Assembly: GCA_004211595.1 (NCBI GenBank)
Contig: SEDO01000001.1
Span: 248,001 to 312,000 of the forward strand
Source: Pedobacter sp.
GTDB taxonomy: Bacteria > Bacteroidota > Bacteroidia > Sphingobacteriales > Sphingobacteriaceae
Length of the DNA: 64,000 nucleotides
Direction of reading: 5' to 3'
In this document: positions 18,382 through 27,304 of the stretch, one piece after another
How positions within the stretch are numbered: position 1 is the stretch's first letter
How the letters are laid out: the number at the start of each line of letters is the position of its first letter
Notes under the pieces: model-generated
What the model was told of the DNA's origin: nothing
Seen by the model: the letters and a program-made list of their open reading frames with translations, nothing else
Database searches by the model: none
Position numbers and translations under genes: made by a program

Positions 18382-18879
18382 ATGTATAAAGTAAAAGTAA
18401 ATTCTAAAACGGATTTTAATATTGAAGTTTCAAATCAGGAAATAAAAGTGAATGATTCTTTAGTCGTTCTAGATGAGGCCATATTGAATGAACATAGTAA
18501 GCATGTGATTTATAATAATAAATCATATAATTTGGAGCTGGTACAGTTAAATCGAGAGGAAAAGACGGCTGTAATAAAAGTAAATGGAAATATATACTCG
18601 GTTTCTGTAAAAGATCAATTTGACCAGTTATTAAAGCAGTTGGGGATGGATAACTTAAGTGCTAATAAAGTACAACAAATTAAAGCTCCTATGCCCGGTT
18701 TAGTTTTACAGGTATTAGTTGTTGAAAACCAAGAGGTTAAAAAGGGTGATAATTTGTTAGTCTTAGAGGCTATGAAAATGGAAAATATGTTGAAATCTCC
18801 CTCCGATGGAATAATAAAGAAGATACTTATTCAAGGTGGTGATAAAGTGGAAAAGAATCAAATATTGATTCAGTTTTGA
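18382..18879 (+). CDS. Biotin carboxyl carrier-type protein
   Basis: A 165-residue protein whose C-terminal 70 residues form a biotinyl domain. The biotin lysine is K132 in LEAMKMEN, with KAPMPGLV before it. The N-terminal half is the small beta-rich segment typical of carrier subunits of acyl-CoA carboxylases in Bacteroidota. No carboxylase or carboxyltransferase subunit is adjacent, so its partner lies elsewhere. It could serve acetyl-, propionyl- or another acyl-CoA carboxylase. Confidence 0.85.
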   Translation: MYKVKVNSKTDFNIEVSNQEIKVNDSLVVLDEAILNEHSKHVIYNNKSYNLELVQLNREEKTAVIKVNGNIYSVSVKDQFDQLLKQLGMDNLSANKVQQIKAPMPGLVLQVLVVENQEVKKGDNLLVLEAMKMENMLKSPSDGIIKKILIQGGDKVEKNQILIQF

Positions 18880-18930
18880 TAGATTAAATCTTTATATTAG
18901 CTATATAAACCAAACGGCATCTATTATTTA

Positions 18931-20115
18931 ATGATACATAAATCCATCATCCTCAAAGGTTCAGTTTTACTTTGCCTAAGTTTTTTGATATCCATTAGAC
19001 TTCATGCTCAAGTAGTTGAAAACGGACCTGCTACAAATGGAAGTCAGCAAAATAATGTCGTAAATGCCCTGCCATTTTTACTAATTACTCCAGATGCTCG
19101 AGCAGGGGCCATGGGAGAGGCAGGAGTGGCTGTCAGGCCAGACGGAAATGCCATGTCTATGAATCCTTCCAAGTTAGCTTTTTTAGAAAGAGATTATGGG
19201 TTTGCTGTTTCCTATAGTCCTTGGTTGAAGAGTTTGGTACCTGATATGAATTTAGCTTATTTAAGTGGCTATTATAAATGGAAAGATAAAAATGTTTTAG
19301 CAGCTTCTTTCAGGTATTTTTCATTGGGTCAAATCCAGTTAACTGATGCAGGTCAACAAGATTTAGGAACCTATAGCCCTAACCAGCTTGCTTTGGATGT
19401 AAATTACGCGAGTAAGTTTGGAGAGAATTTTTCTTTAGGATCTGCATTTAGATTTATGTATTCGAATGTAGAAAGTGGGATGAATAACGTAGGGAATGAA
19501 AATGCTGCAAATTTTGGATTTGGAGTTGATGTTTCTGCCTTTTATCAAAAGCCTACCGTAATGTTTGAAAAGGATGCTATTTTTTCTTTAGGGTTGAATA
19601 TATCTAATATAGGTCCTAGAGTATCTAATATGGTTGATGAAAATACTAATTTTTTACCTACTAACTTAAAATTCGGGGCGGCTACTACTTTTATGTTAGA
19701 TGACTATAATCAATTTACTTTAGCGTTGGATATAAATAAATTATTAGTGCCAACCCAACCTATTCGAAATTCCACCGGTGATATAATTGCTGGAAAGGAC
19801 CCTAATCGATCGGTACCTTCAGCAATTTTTGGGTCCTTCAACGATGCCCCAGGAGGTTTTAAAGAAGAAATGAAAGAGCTTAATTATGGCTTGGGTGCAG
19901 AATATTGGTATAATAATCAATTTGCACTTAGAGCGGGCTATTTATTTGAAAGTCCTGAGAAGGGAAACAAACGTTATTTAACATTAGGGGCTGGTTTAAA
20001 ATACAATATATTCAATTTAGATTTTGCCTATATTTTGGCTAATCCACAGAAAAGTGCTTTGGCTAATACTTTACGATTTACCTTATTATTTAATTTTGGA
20101 GAAACAAAACTATGA
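18931..20115 (+). CDS. porV: Type IX secretion outer-membrane protein PorV
   Basis: A 394-residue outer-membrane beta-barrel protein of the FadL-like PorV family. It has a signal peptide ending in LHAQ, then the typical opening NALPFLLITPDARAGAMGE and SMNPSKLAFLE, and ends in an aromatic beta-strand (LRFTLLFNFG). In the type IX system PorV shuttles cargo and partners the PorU sortase-like peptidase. porU is not next to it here. Its last 4 bases overlap ispF. Confidence 0.88.
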   Translation: MIHKSIILKGSVLLCLSFLISIRLHAQVVENGPATNGSQQNNVVNALPFLLITPDARAGAMGEAGVAVRPDGNAMSMNPSKLAFLERDYGFAVSYSPWLKSLVPDMNLAYLSGYYKWKDKNVLAASFRYFSLGQIQLTDAGQQDLGTYSPNQLALDVNYASKFGENFSLGSAFRFMYSNVESGMNNVGNENAANFGFGVDVSAFYQKPTVMFEKDAIFSLGLNISNIGPRVSNMVDENTNFLPTNLKFGAATTFMLDDYNQFTLALDINKLLVPTQPIRNSTGDIIAGKDPNRSVPSAIFGSFNDAPGGFKEEMKELNYGLGAEYWYNNQFALRAGYLFESPEKGNKRYLTLGAGLKYNIFNLDFAYILANPQKSALANTLRFTLLFNFGETKL

Positions 20116-20594
20116 AGTTGAAAGTAGGGTTTGGGTTTGATGTTCATCAATTAAAAGACAATCATCCGTTTATTATTGGAGGTGTGCATTTAGAACATCC
20201 GCGAGGAGCGTTTGGGCATTCGGATGCCGATGTATTGTTACATGCTATTTGTGACGCCTTATTAGGGGCTGCAAATATGCGGGATATTGGTTTTCATTTT
20301 AAAAATACAGATCCTCAATGGAAGGATGTAAGTAGTTTGTTGCTCTTAAAAAAAACGATGCAAATGTTGCGTGACGCAAATTGGGAGGTAAATAATGTGG
20401 ATGCCATGTTGTGCTTAGAGGCACCCAAAATCAATCCTCATATTCCGGCGATGCAAGCCCATATTGCTGAGGCTATGGAAATAAGTATAGAAGATATTTC
20501 AATTAAAGCTACAACCAACGAACAAATGGGATTCATCGGCAGGGAAGAAGGCGTAGTGGCCTATGCAGTGTGCTTAATCCAAAAAAATTCCTAG
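20112..20594 (+). CDS. ispF: 2-C-methyl-D-erythritol 2,4-cyclodiphosphate synthase
   Basis: Fifth step of the MEP isoprenoid pathway. Metal ligands are D10 and H12 (FGFDVHQL) and H44 (HSDADVLLHAICDALLGA). The C-terminus has the family block IKATTNEQMGFIGREEG. It has 160 residues, the normal length. Its ATG lies inside the end of porV, so the two are translationally coupled. Its stop codon lies within the downstream terminator stem. Confidence 0.96.
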   Translation: MKLKVGFGFDVHQLKDNHPFIIGGVHLEHPRGAFGHSDADVLLHAICDALLGAANMRDIGFHFKNTDPQWKDVSSLLLLKKTMQMLRDANWEVNNVDAMLCLEAPKINPHIPAMQAHIAEAMEISIEDISIKATTNEQMGFIGREEGVVAYAVCLIQKNS

Positions 20595-20620
20595 TTAGTT
20601 TGACCTAACTAGGAAATTTA
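20581..20620. terminator. Bidirectional terminator between ispF and yceI
   Basis: ttcctagttag (20588-20598) and ctaactaggaa (20605-20615) form a perfect 11-bp stem with a 6-nt loop. It is flanked by A7 on the left, which reads as T7 on the minus strand, and an AT-rich right side. It serves two convergent genes and contains the ispF stop codon. Confidence 0.8.
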
Positions 20621-20643
20621 ATTTATTTAACCTTTTGTAGGTA

Positions 20644-21171
20644 TTAAGCTTGTTTTGCGAATTGTAATTCACCTTGAATTTTAACTTCTTCACTTACCAT
20701 AACGCCCCCTGTTTCTAAAGCTGCATTCCATGTTAAACCATAGTCTGTGCGATTAATTTTGCCATTAATGGTAAAACCCGCTTTAGTATTCCCCCAAGGA
20801 TCAGTTGCAATTCCGCCAAATTCAGCTTTTAATTTAACTGGTTTAGTAGTGTCTCTAATAGTTAAATCGCCATGAATAATGTAATCATCGTTATCTTTTT
20901 CCATAGAATTTGAAACAAATGTCATGGTTGGATATTTTTCAGCATCAAAGAAGTCTGCTGATTTTAAGTGATTATCGCGATCTTGATTTCCTGTATCAAT
21001 AGAATTAATATTTCCATTGAAACTAATTTTAGCTTGCTCAAATGTATCATCATTTGATTCTAAAGTAGCGCTGAAATCTTTAAGATTACCTGTAACTGTA
21101 CTTATCATTAAGTGTTTAACTTTAAATTGAAGTTCACTATGAGTAGGGTCTAAGTTCCATTGAGTTGACAT
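20644..21171 (-). CDS. YceI family protein
   Basis: A 175-residue lipocalin-like beta-barrel protein of the YceI family, which binds isoprenoid or amide-type lipophilic molecules. The opening WNLDPTHSELQFKVKHLMIS and the middle DGDLTIRDTTKPV-type block (HGDLTIRDTTKPVKLKAEF) are characteristic. There is no signal peptide, so this copy appears cytoplasmic, unlike the periplasmic E. coli member. The next gene upstream is the Crp/Fnr regulator, 143 bases away. Confidence 0.9.
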   Translation of the reverse strand: MSTQWNLDPTHSELQFKVKHLMISTVTGNLKDFSATLESNDDTFEQAKISFNGNINSIDTGNQDRDNHLKSADFFDAEKYPTMTFVSNSMEKDNDDYIIHGDLTIRDTTKPVKLKAEFGGIATDPWGNTKAGFTINGKINRTDYGLTWNAALETGGVMVSEEVKIQGELQFAKQA

Positions 21172-21224
21172 AATATTATTTTAATTAGTTATAAAAATTT
21201 CGTTTTAAGATTAATTGAACACGA

Positions 21225-21232
21225 CAAAGGTA
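21225..21232 (-). promoter_or_regulatory. Putative -7 box of the YceI gene
   Basis: On the minus strand TACCTTTG matches TAnnTTTG. It predicts a start near 21221 and a leader of about 50 bases. Confidence 0.4.
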
Positions 21233-21314
21233 GCCACTTTATAGCGCTTGACTCTTGACCTATGATAATAAATTAAAAACTAATTAGTTGCAGGGTGTTG
21301 ATTAAAAAGTTCGC

Positions 21315-21893
21315 TTACTTTCGTTTAACCAAGTCTTTGCGAACACGACTTAAGGACTCTGGGGTAATCCCTAAATAAGATGCTATCATCCATTGAGGCA
21401 CACGACTACTCAAATTGGGGTAAAGTTTTAGAAATTGAAGATATCTAGTTTCTGCAGTGGCGCTCAGTAACATATCAATTCTCTTTTGCATAAAGCGGAT
21501 AGAGTTATGCAACATAAGGATGTTTAATTCTAATATTTCAGGTACAATATTTTTAATCGAGGCAAAAAAGTCTTTTTTTACAATGACAACTTCGGTATCT
21601 TCTATAGCTTCAATATAAAAATTAGATTGTTCATTAAATATAAAACTATCCCGGTCTGTGAGCATCCAATCTTCTATGGCAAATTGTATAATATGCTCCT
21701 TGCCTTTTTCATCTATAGAATAATAGCGTAAAAGCCCTTTGTTTATGAAATATGAATCCGATTTGGTGTCTCCCGGAGAAAGTAAAATACTGCCTTTTTT
21801 AAAACGTTTTGTTTGTAAACAGCTGGTGGCTTGAGTAGCCTGCTCATCGGTGAGTGCTAGGCGATTTTTTAAATAGATTGCAAAGGCCTCCAT
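21315..21893 (-). CDS. Crp/Fnr family transcriptional regulator
   Basis: A 192-residue regulator with an N-terminal cyclic-nucleotide-binding-type beta roll (about residues 25-115, with KKGSILLSPGDTKSDSYFI) and a C-terminal winged helix (WMIASYLGITPESLSRVRKDL). No Cys quartet of the Fnr oxygen-sensing type is visible. It belongs to the short Crp-like regulators frequent in Bacteroidota, whose ligand is usually unknown. A 54-residue Cys-rich membrane protein gene ends 5 bases before its ATG, suggesting co-transcription. Confidence 0.88.
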   Translation of the reverse strand: MEAFAIYLKNRLALTDEQATQATSCLQTKRFKKGSILLSPGDTKSDSYFINKGLLRYYSIDEKGKEHIIQFAIEDWMLTDRDSFIFNEQSNFYIEAIEDTEVVIVKKDFFASIKNIVPEILELNILMLHNSIRFMQKRIDMLLSATAETRYLQFLKLYPNLSSRVPQWMIASYLGITPESLSRVRKDLVKRK

Positions 21894-21898
21894 GAGGT

Positions 21899-22063
21899 TC
21901 AGATGTCTTTAGGCGAAGGTATATGATCGAAATTTGCCGCACACTTATTACATCCAGAATTACAATTATTACTCTTTGGAAATATTGTAAAATAAACTTT
22001 TATCCCTACGTATAATAAGGCAGCTAAAAAAAGTAAGATGACCAGAATAAACTGTAAGTCCAT
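21899..22063 (-). CDS. Small Cys-rich membrane protein (FeoB-associated type)
   Basis: This ORF is absent from the supplied track. It encodes 54 residues beginning MDLQFILVILLFLAALLYVG, a single membrane helix. A soluble tail follows with three cysteines in CNSGCNKC and ends HIPSPKDI. The layout matches the small proteins annotated as FeoB-associated Cys-rich membrane proteins, which may bind a metal or an iron-sulfur centre. A perfect TAnnTTTG box lies 3 bases before the ATG, and the Crp/Fnr gene follows after 5 bases. No feoB is in the window. Confidence 0.78.
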   Translation of the reverse strand: MDLQFILVILLFLAALLYVGIKVYFTIFPKSNNCNSGCNKCAANFDHIPSPKDI

Positions 22064-22066
22064 ATT

Positions 22067-22074
22067 CAAAGATA
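22067..22074 (-). promoter_or_regulatory. -7 box adjacent to the start of the Cys-rich membrane protein gene
   Basis: TATCTTTG followed by AAT and then ATG. With the usual spacing the transcript would start at the A of the ATG, giving a leaderless mRNA. Confidence 0.45.
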
Positions 22075-22088
22075 AAAATATAAAACAA

Positions 22089-22119
22089 AAAATCCTCTGC
22101 CCAAACAGCAGAGGATTTT
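22089..22119. terminator. Terminator after typA
   Basis: aaaatcctctgc / gcagaggatttt is a perfect 12-bp stem with a 7-nt loop. T-rich sequence follows on the minus strand. It lies between the typA stop and the promoter of the Cys-rich membrane protein gene. Confidence 0.85.
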
Positions 22120-22144
22120 AATATTACCAGAAAATGGCTTTTAA

Positions 22145-23953
22145 TTAAGATTGAAATTGTTTCCCTTTAATTTTTCTTTCATTTTCTGTGAGATATATTT
22201 TTCTCAAACGCATGCTTTGAGGAGTAACCTCAATGTACTCATCTGCTTGAATATATTCCATCGCTTCTTCTAATGAGAATTTAATGGCTGGTGCAATTCT
22301 AGTATTATCATCAGATCCAGAAGCTCTCATGTTAGTCAAAGCTTTACCTTTTACTACATTAATTACTAAATCATTATCTCGAATGTGTTCTCCCAAAATT
22401 TGACCTTCGTAAATATCAACCCCAGGATCCACAAAGAATCTACCTCTATCTTGTAATTTATCAATTGAATAAGCGGTAGTCATACCTTTTTCCATAGAGA
22501 TTAATACGCCATTTAAGCGGCCAGGAATGGTACCTTTCCAAGGTTCGTAGGCTTTGAAACGGTGGGCCATAATAGCTTCTCCAGCGGTTGCGGTTAAAAC
22601 ATTATTTCTCAATCCGATAATTCCACGAGAAGGGATTTCAAATTCTAAATGTTGCAAATCGCCTTTAGGTTCCATAACTAATAACTCTCCTTTACGTTGA
22701 GTTACTAATTCAATTACTTTACCGGCAACGTCGCCTGGTACATCTACAATTAAAGATTCAATTGGCTCATGTTTTTTACCGTCAATTTCTTTTACAATTA
22801 CTTGAGGTTGTCCAACTTGAATTTCGTAACCTTCTCTACGCATGGTTTCGATTAATACTGATAAATGCAGAATACCTCTACCATATACTAACCATGAATC
22901 TGGAGACTCAGTTTCTACCACTTTTAAAGCCAGGTTTTTCTCCATTTCTTTATATAAGCGCTCTTTGATTCGCTGAGAAGTTACCAATTTACCTTCTTTT
23001 CCAAAAAATGGAGAGTTATTGATGGTAAACAACATATTCATTGTAGGCTCATCAATTTTAATGGTAGGAAGTTGCTCTGGCGTATCAAAATCAGCAATTG
23101 TATCACCAATTTCAAATCCTTCAATTCCTACTACAGCGCAAATATCACCAGATTTTACGGAAGTAGTTTTGATTTTACCTAAGCCTTCAAAAGTGTATAA
23201 TTCTTTTACTCTAGATTTAACCATTTTGCCATCTCTTTTGATAAGCGTTACTGGTTGATTTTCTTTAATTTCTCCACGGTGTACACGTCCAATGGCGATA
23301 CGACCAACGAAAGAAGAATAATCTAAAGAAGTAATTTGCATTTGTAGTGACCCCTCATTAACTGGAGCAGGTGGAATATTTTCAACTACTGCATCTAATA
23401 AAGCAAATATATCCGTAGTAGGTTTTTGCCAATCTGTACTCATCCAACCTTGTTTAGATGAACCATAAATTACTGGAAAATCTAATTGGTCTTCCGTTGC
23501 TTCTAAATTGAAAAACAATTCGAAGATTTGTTCGTAAACCTCTTCCGGACGGCAATTCTCTTTATCAACTTTATTAACTACAACAATTGGTTTTAATCCC
23601 AATGATAATGCTTTTTGGGTTACGAAACGGGTTTGCGGCATTGCTCCTTCAAAAGCATCGCAAAGTAATAATACCCCGTCGGCCATTTTTAATACTCGTT
23701 CTACTTCTCCACCAAAGTCTGCGTGACCTGGTGTATCAATAATATTGATTTTAACATCTTTGTATTGAACGGAAACGTTTTTAGAAACGATTGTGATTCC
23801 TCTCTCACGTTCTAAATCATTATTGTCTAGGATAAGTTCTCCAGACTGTTCATTATCACGAAAAATGGAACAAGAGTGTAAAATTTTATCAACCAAGGTG
23901 GTTTTTCCGTGGTCAACGTGGGCTATAATAGCGATATTTCTGATTTTCTGCAT
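22145..23953 (-). CDS. typA: Translational GTPase TypA/BipA
   Basis: Ribosome-binding GTPase of the EF-G family involved in ribosome assembly and stress adaptation. G motifs are visible: AHVDHGKTT (G1), RGITI (G2), DTPGHADF (G3), NKVDKE (G4). The C-terminal block [21 protein letters not shown] is specific to TypA. The track start lies 9 codons upstream; [17 protein letters not shown] is the canonical N-terminus, so the ATG at 23953 is chosen (602 residues). It has its own promoter and terminator. Confidence 0.97.
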   Translation of the reverse strand: MQKIRNIAIIAHVDHGKTTLVDKILHSCSIFRDNEQSGELILDNNDLERERGITIVSKNVSVQYKDVKINIIDTPGHADFGGEVERVLKMADGVLLLCDAFEGAMPQTRFVTQKALSLGLKPIVVVNKVDKENCRPEEVYEQIFELFFNLEATEDQLDFPVIYGSSKQGWMSTDWQKPTTDIFALLDAVVENIPPAPVNEGSLQMQITSLDYSSFVGRIAIGRVHRGEIKENQPVTLIKRDGKMVKSRVKELYTFEGLGKIKTTSVKSGDICAVVGIEGFEIGDTIADFDTPEQLPTIKIDEPTMNMLFTINNSPFFGKEGKLVTSQRIKERLYKEMEKNLALKVVETESPDSWLVYGRGILHLSVLIETMRREGYEIQVGQPQVIVKEIDGKKHEPIESLIVDVPGDVAGKVIELVTQRKGELLVMEPKGDLQHLEFEIPSRGIIGLRNNVLTATAGEAIMAHRFKAYEPWKGTIPGRLNGVLISMEKGMTTAYSIDKLQDRGRFFVDPGVDIYEGQILGEHIRDNDLVINVVKGKALTNMRASGSDDNTRIAPAIKFSLEEAMEYIQADEYIEVTPQSMRLRKIYLTENERKIKGKQFQS

Positions 23954-23977
23954 ATAATGCGCGTATAAATTTTGGCG

Positions 23978-23985
23978 CAAAGATA
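23978..23985 (-). promoter_or_regulatory. Putative -7 box of typA
   Basis: TATCTTTG on the minus strand matches TAnnTTTG and predicts a leader of about 21 bases. The remaining bases up to 24156 are AT-rich and must also hold the divergent promoter of the amidoligase operon; no clear box was found for it. Confidence 0.5.
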
Positions 23986-24156
23986 CGTTTTTTCTAGTGT
24001 TTTTGAGCTAGATTATCTAAAAAAAGCCATGAATGTTGTATTTTTTTATTTTATACTGCTTTGAGAATCAATAATTAACAGTTGATTTTGGAATATTAAG
24101 CATATTTTATAACTTAAACCATCTATTCTGGTTGTCCTAAAATTAATAGCTGATTT

Positions 24157-25260
24157 ATGTTAAACGAATTTACCATTGGTATTGAAGAAGAGTATATGGT
24201 GATCGATCCCACCACTCGGGAATTGACATCTCACGACCAGAAAATAGTGGAATCAGCCCAAAAGCTGTATAAGGATCAGGTAAAGGCTGAAATGCATCAG
24301 GCAGTCGTGGAAGTAGGTACTGGCATCTGTTTAAATACTGAACAGGCTCGAAGGGAAATATCTCAGTTAAGACATACGGTAGCACAGCTAGCTGGAGAAG
24401 AAGGACTTTTAATCGGGGCCTCGGGCACTCACCCCTTTTCTCATTGGGAGAAGCAATTGATTACAGAGCATCCTCGTTATAACGAAATTATTAACGAACT
24501 GCAAGAGGCAGCTCGTTCTAATTTGATTTTTGGACTCCATGTACATATAGGTTTTCAATCTCGTGAGCTAGCCATTCATATAGCCAATCAAGTTCGCTAC
24601 TTTTTACCACATGTATTTGCTTTATCCACTAATTCTCCTTTTTGGGAGGGAAGAAATACGGGTTATAAATCCTATCGTACCAAGATATTTGATAAATTTC
24701 CCAGAACGGGCATTCCCGATATTTTTAATAGCATAGAAGATTACGATAATTATGTAAATCTTTTAATTAAAACTAATTGTATGGATAATGCTAAGAAAAT
24801 ATGGTGGGATATTCGGGTGCATCCTTTTTACGATACCGTGGAATTTAGAATTTGCGATGTACCTTTATTAATAAATGAAACGATGGCGTTAACAGCGTTA
24901 TTTCAAGCATTGTGTGCAAAATTATATAAATTACGGTTGCAAAATATGGAATATATAAGCTATTCTAGAGCACTTATAAATGAAAATAAGTGGCGTGCAG
25001 CAAGGTATGGAATTGATGGTAGCTTAATTGATTTTGGAAAAGAAATTGAAGTTAATTGTAGAAATTTAGTGTTAGAACTATTGGATTTCATAGATGATGT
25101 AGTAGATGATTTAGGGAGCCGGAACGAGATTAATTATGTGCATGAAATTTTAAAGCATGGCACTGGTGCCGATAGGCAGTTAAAGGTTTTTGAAGAAACT
25201 GGAAGCCATATAGCTGTAGTAGATTATATACATTCACAAACATTAAAGGGGGCGGGTTAG
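24157..25260 (+). CDS. YbdK-type carboxylate-amine ligase (GCS2 family)
   Basis: A 367-residue member of the glutamate-cysteine ligase 2 family. The opening FTIGIEEEYMVIDP is the Mg-ATP/acidic motif, AEMHQAVVEVGTGIC follows, and LHVHIGFQ and WDIRVHPFYDTVEFRICDVP are conserved core blocks. Family members ligate an amino group to a carboxylate, classically glutamate to cysteine, but many have unknown substrates. The stop abuts the ATG of the amidotransferase-like gene with no gap, pointing to a dedicated operon. Confidence 0.88.
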   Translation: MLNEFTIGIEEEYMVIDPTTRELTSHDQKIVESAQKLYKDQVKAEMHQAVVEVGTGICLNTEQARREISQLRHTVAQLAGEEGLLIGASGTHPFSHWEKQLITEHPRYNEIINELQEAARSNLIFGLHVHIGFQSRELAIHIANQVRYFLPHVFALSTNSPFWEGRNTGYKSYRTKIFDKFPRTGIPDIFNSIEDYDNYVNLLIKTNCMDNAKKIWWDIRVHPFYDTVEFRICDVPLLINETMALTALFQALCAKLYKLRLQNMEYISYSRALINENKWRAARYGIDGSLIDFGKEIEVNCRNLVLELLDFIDDVVDDLGSRNEINYVHEILKHGTGADRQLKVFEETGSHIAVVDYIHSQTLKGAG

Positions 25261-26076
25261 ATGAGCGAAAAAAAGCATTTTCGGGTGGCTGTCTTAGATA
25301 TGAATAAAGGTCACGAAAATCAAGGGATTAGGAGTATTTCAGAAATATTAAAAGAATTTGAAGAAGTCTATGGCGTGGAGCTGCAGGTAGCCACCTTTGA
25401 AGTTAGGTTAAATGGCGAACTTCCTGATTTAAGTTTCGATGCATATATATCAAGCGGAGGACCAGGTAGTCCCTTTGATGGCTTAGGTATGGATTGGGAG
25501 CAGCAATTCTTTCAATTTATAGATAAGCTTGTTACATACAATAAAAATAATAATAATAAAAAGCACTTATTTTTAATTTGTCATTCCTTCCAATTAGCCT
25601 GTCGTAAATTTGAGGTAGCCAAAGTTATTCCTAGGTATTCAAATGCTTTTGGTGTATTTCCGGTTTACTTATCTGAAGGCGGAAAGCTTATTTCATTATT
25701 CATGGGGTTAGAAAATCCATTTTACGCCCTTGATAGTCGCGATTGGCAAGTAATTGATCCCGATGCAAATCGACTTGATGAGTTGGGTGCTATAATATTA
25801 GCTTATGAAAAAGAACGCGCGAAAGTAGCTTTCGATAGGTGTATCATGGCTATCCAATTTAGTCCAGAGATAGTGGGTACTCAATTTCATCCGGAGGCTG
25901 ATCCAATTGGCTTACAAAACTATTTTGGGCATTTAGAAACTAAGGATATAATTGTAGCTACACATAGTAAGGAAAAGTATGAAAATGTTATAGATAGTTT
26001 AGCAAAGCCTGATCGAATTCTAATAACACAGAAAACTATCCTTCCAAATTTTTTAAAAGCTGCATTAAATTTATAG
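25261..26076 (+). CDS. Class I glutamine amidotransferase-like protein
   Basis: A 271-residue protein with a class I amidotransferase fold. The triad is visible as C107 in LICHSFQLAC and H210 and E212 in GTQFHPEAD, with SSGGPGSP as the upstream glycine-rich loop. The elbow differs from the usual G-x-C-x-G because the glycines are replaced. It could hydrolyse glutamine to supply ammonia, or act as a gamma-glutamyl hydrolase-like peptidase. Its place between two ligase-like genes favours a biosynthetic or trimming role. An in-frame AAT run encodes an Asn-rich loop near residue 96. Confidence 0.75.
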   Translation: MSEKKHFRVAVLDMNKGHENQGIRSISEILKEFEEVYGVELQVATFEVRLNGELPDLSFDAYISSGGPGSPFDGLGMDWEQQFFQFIDKLVTYNKNNNNKKHLFLICHSFQLACRKFEVAKVIPRYSNAFGVFPVYLSEGGKLISLFMGLENPFYALDSRDWQVIDPDANRLDELGAIILAYEKERAKVAFDRCIMAIQFSPEIVGTQFHPEADPIGLQNYFGHLETKDIIVATHSKEKYENVIDSLAKPDRILITQKTILPNFLKAALNL

Positions 26077-26084
26077 TCGGTAAC

Positions 26085-27281
26085 ATGGATGCGATTACTC
26101 GAAAATTATTTAATGAGAATTTCTCGAAGGCTAATTATGAAAACTTTCTAGCTCAACTAAACCAAGCTTATCGGCCCATACCATTTCGGGTTGCTGAATC
26201 GCCTTTTTTTATAAGTGAAGACCTAAAAAAAAAATTAATTTCAGCAGGGGAAGAAATTTTAGCATTTATTAAACAACCATCGTTTAAAAGTATAACTAAT
26301 GCAGCCATTCCACCTCAATGGAATGTTCCCAATGAAAATGATCACCCTCATTTTATTTGCTTGGATTTTGGAATATGTGAAATGGAAGATGGCAGTTTGG
26401 AGCCTCAATTAATCGAACTTCAGGGATTTCCTTCTTTGTTCGGGTTTCAACATTTATTAGCCGAAACTTTTTTAACATATTATCACCTAAGTTCTGAATG
26501 GCGTACCTTTACGGGTGTCTCAGCTGACTATAATTACTTCAAGGAGCTATCTGACCTTATAACTGGAGACTGTAAACCAAGTGAAGTTATTATGCTCGAT
26601 ATTAAGCCTCATAAACAAAAAACGGCGATTGACTTTGAGGTAACTGCCTGTATGTTGGGGTTGAAGATTTTGGGTATTGAAGAAGTACAGGTCGAAGGCT
26701 TGAATCTTTATTATAAAGAAGACCATGAATTGAAACCTATTCGGAGAATATATAATCGATTAATATTTGATGAATTAGCTCAGTTGCCAAGCACTGAATG
26801 GAATATGTTTGATCCCAGAACATCATATAATGTGGAGTGGATAACGCATCCTAATTGGTTTTATCGGATTAGTAAATTTTTATTGCCTTATTTAAAAAGC
26901 AGGTTTGTGCCAAGCACGAGGTTTTTAAGTGAATTCAGTAATTATCCAAAGGACTTAGAAAACTATGTGTTAAAGCCACTGTTTTCTTTTGCGGGGCAAG
27001 GGGTTATAATTAATCCCGTATTGGAAGATTTAACCGGCATTTCTGACCCTAAAAATTGGATATTACAAAAAAAAGTAAAATATGCTCCAGTATTAAAGTC
27101 TCCGACAGGGGATGTGAAAGTAGAAGTACGATTAATGTATACATGGGCAGATAATTCTGAACCACAATTAGTAATGAACTTGACACGTCATAGTAAAGGG
27201 GAGATGATAGGCGTGCGGTATAATGATCAGTTGGACTGGGTAGGGGGAAGCGTTTCCTTCATGAAAAAGCAATCCAGCTAG
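26085..27281 (+). CDS. ATP-grasp-like protein of unknown function
   Basis: A 398-residue protein, third gene of the amidoligase operon, 8 bases after its neighbour. No family name is certain. The C-terminal half resembles an ATP-grasp domain: ENYVLKPLFSFAGQGVIINP has the expected lysine and glycine loop, WILQKKVKYAP follows, and VEVRLMYTW with MNLTRHSKGEMIGVRYN could hold the metal and phosphate ligands. The N-terminal half contains LEPQLIELQGFPSL. It may be a second carboxylate-amine ligase acting on the product of the first gene. Confidence 0.55.
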   Translation: MDAITRKLFNENFSKANYENFLAQLNQAYRPIPFRVAESPFFISEDLKKKLISAGEEILAFIKQPSFKSITNAAIPPQWNVPNENDHPHFICLDFGICEMEDGSLEPQLIELQGFPSLFGFQHLLAETFLTYYHLSSEWRTFTGVSADYNYFKELSDLITGDCKPSEVIMLDIKPHKQKTAIDFEVTACMLGLKILGIEEVQVEGLNLYYKEDHELKPIRRIYNRLIFDELAQLPSTEWNMFDPRTSYNVEWITHPNWFYRISKFLLPYLKSRFVPSTRFLSEFSNYPKDLENYVLKPLFSFAGQGVIINPVLEDLTGISDPKNWILQKKVKYAPVLKSPTGDVKVEVRLMYTWADNSEPQLVMNLTRHSKGEMIGVRYNDQLDWVGGSVSFMKKQSS

Positions 27282-27304
27282 TCCTCTCAAATTTTAGAAG
27301 CTGC

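Noticed and set aside
25546-25560. AAT trinucleotide run as a phase-variation repeat
   Set aside because: The run is short and in-frame, so slippage by whole units would only change the number of asparagines in a loop.
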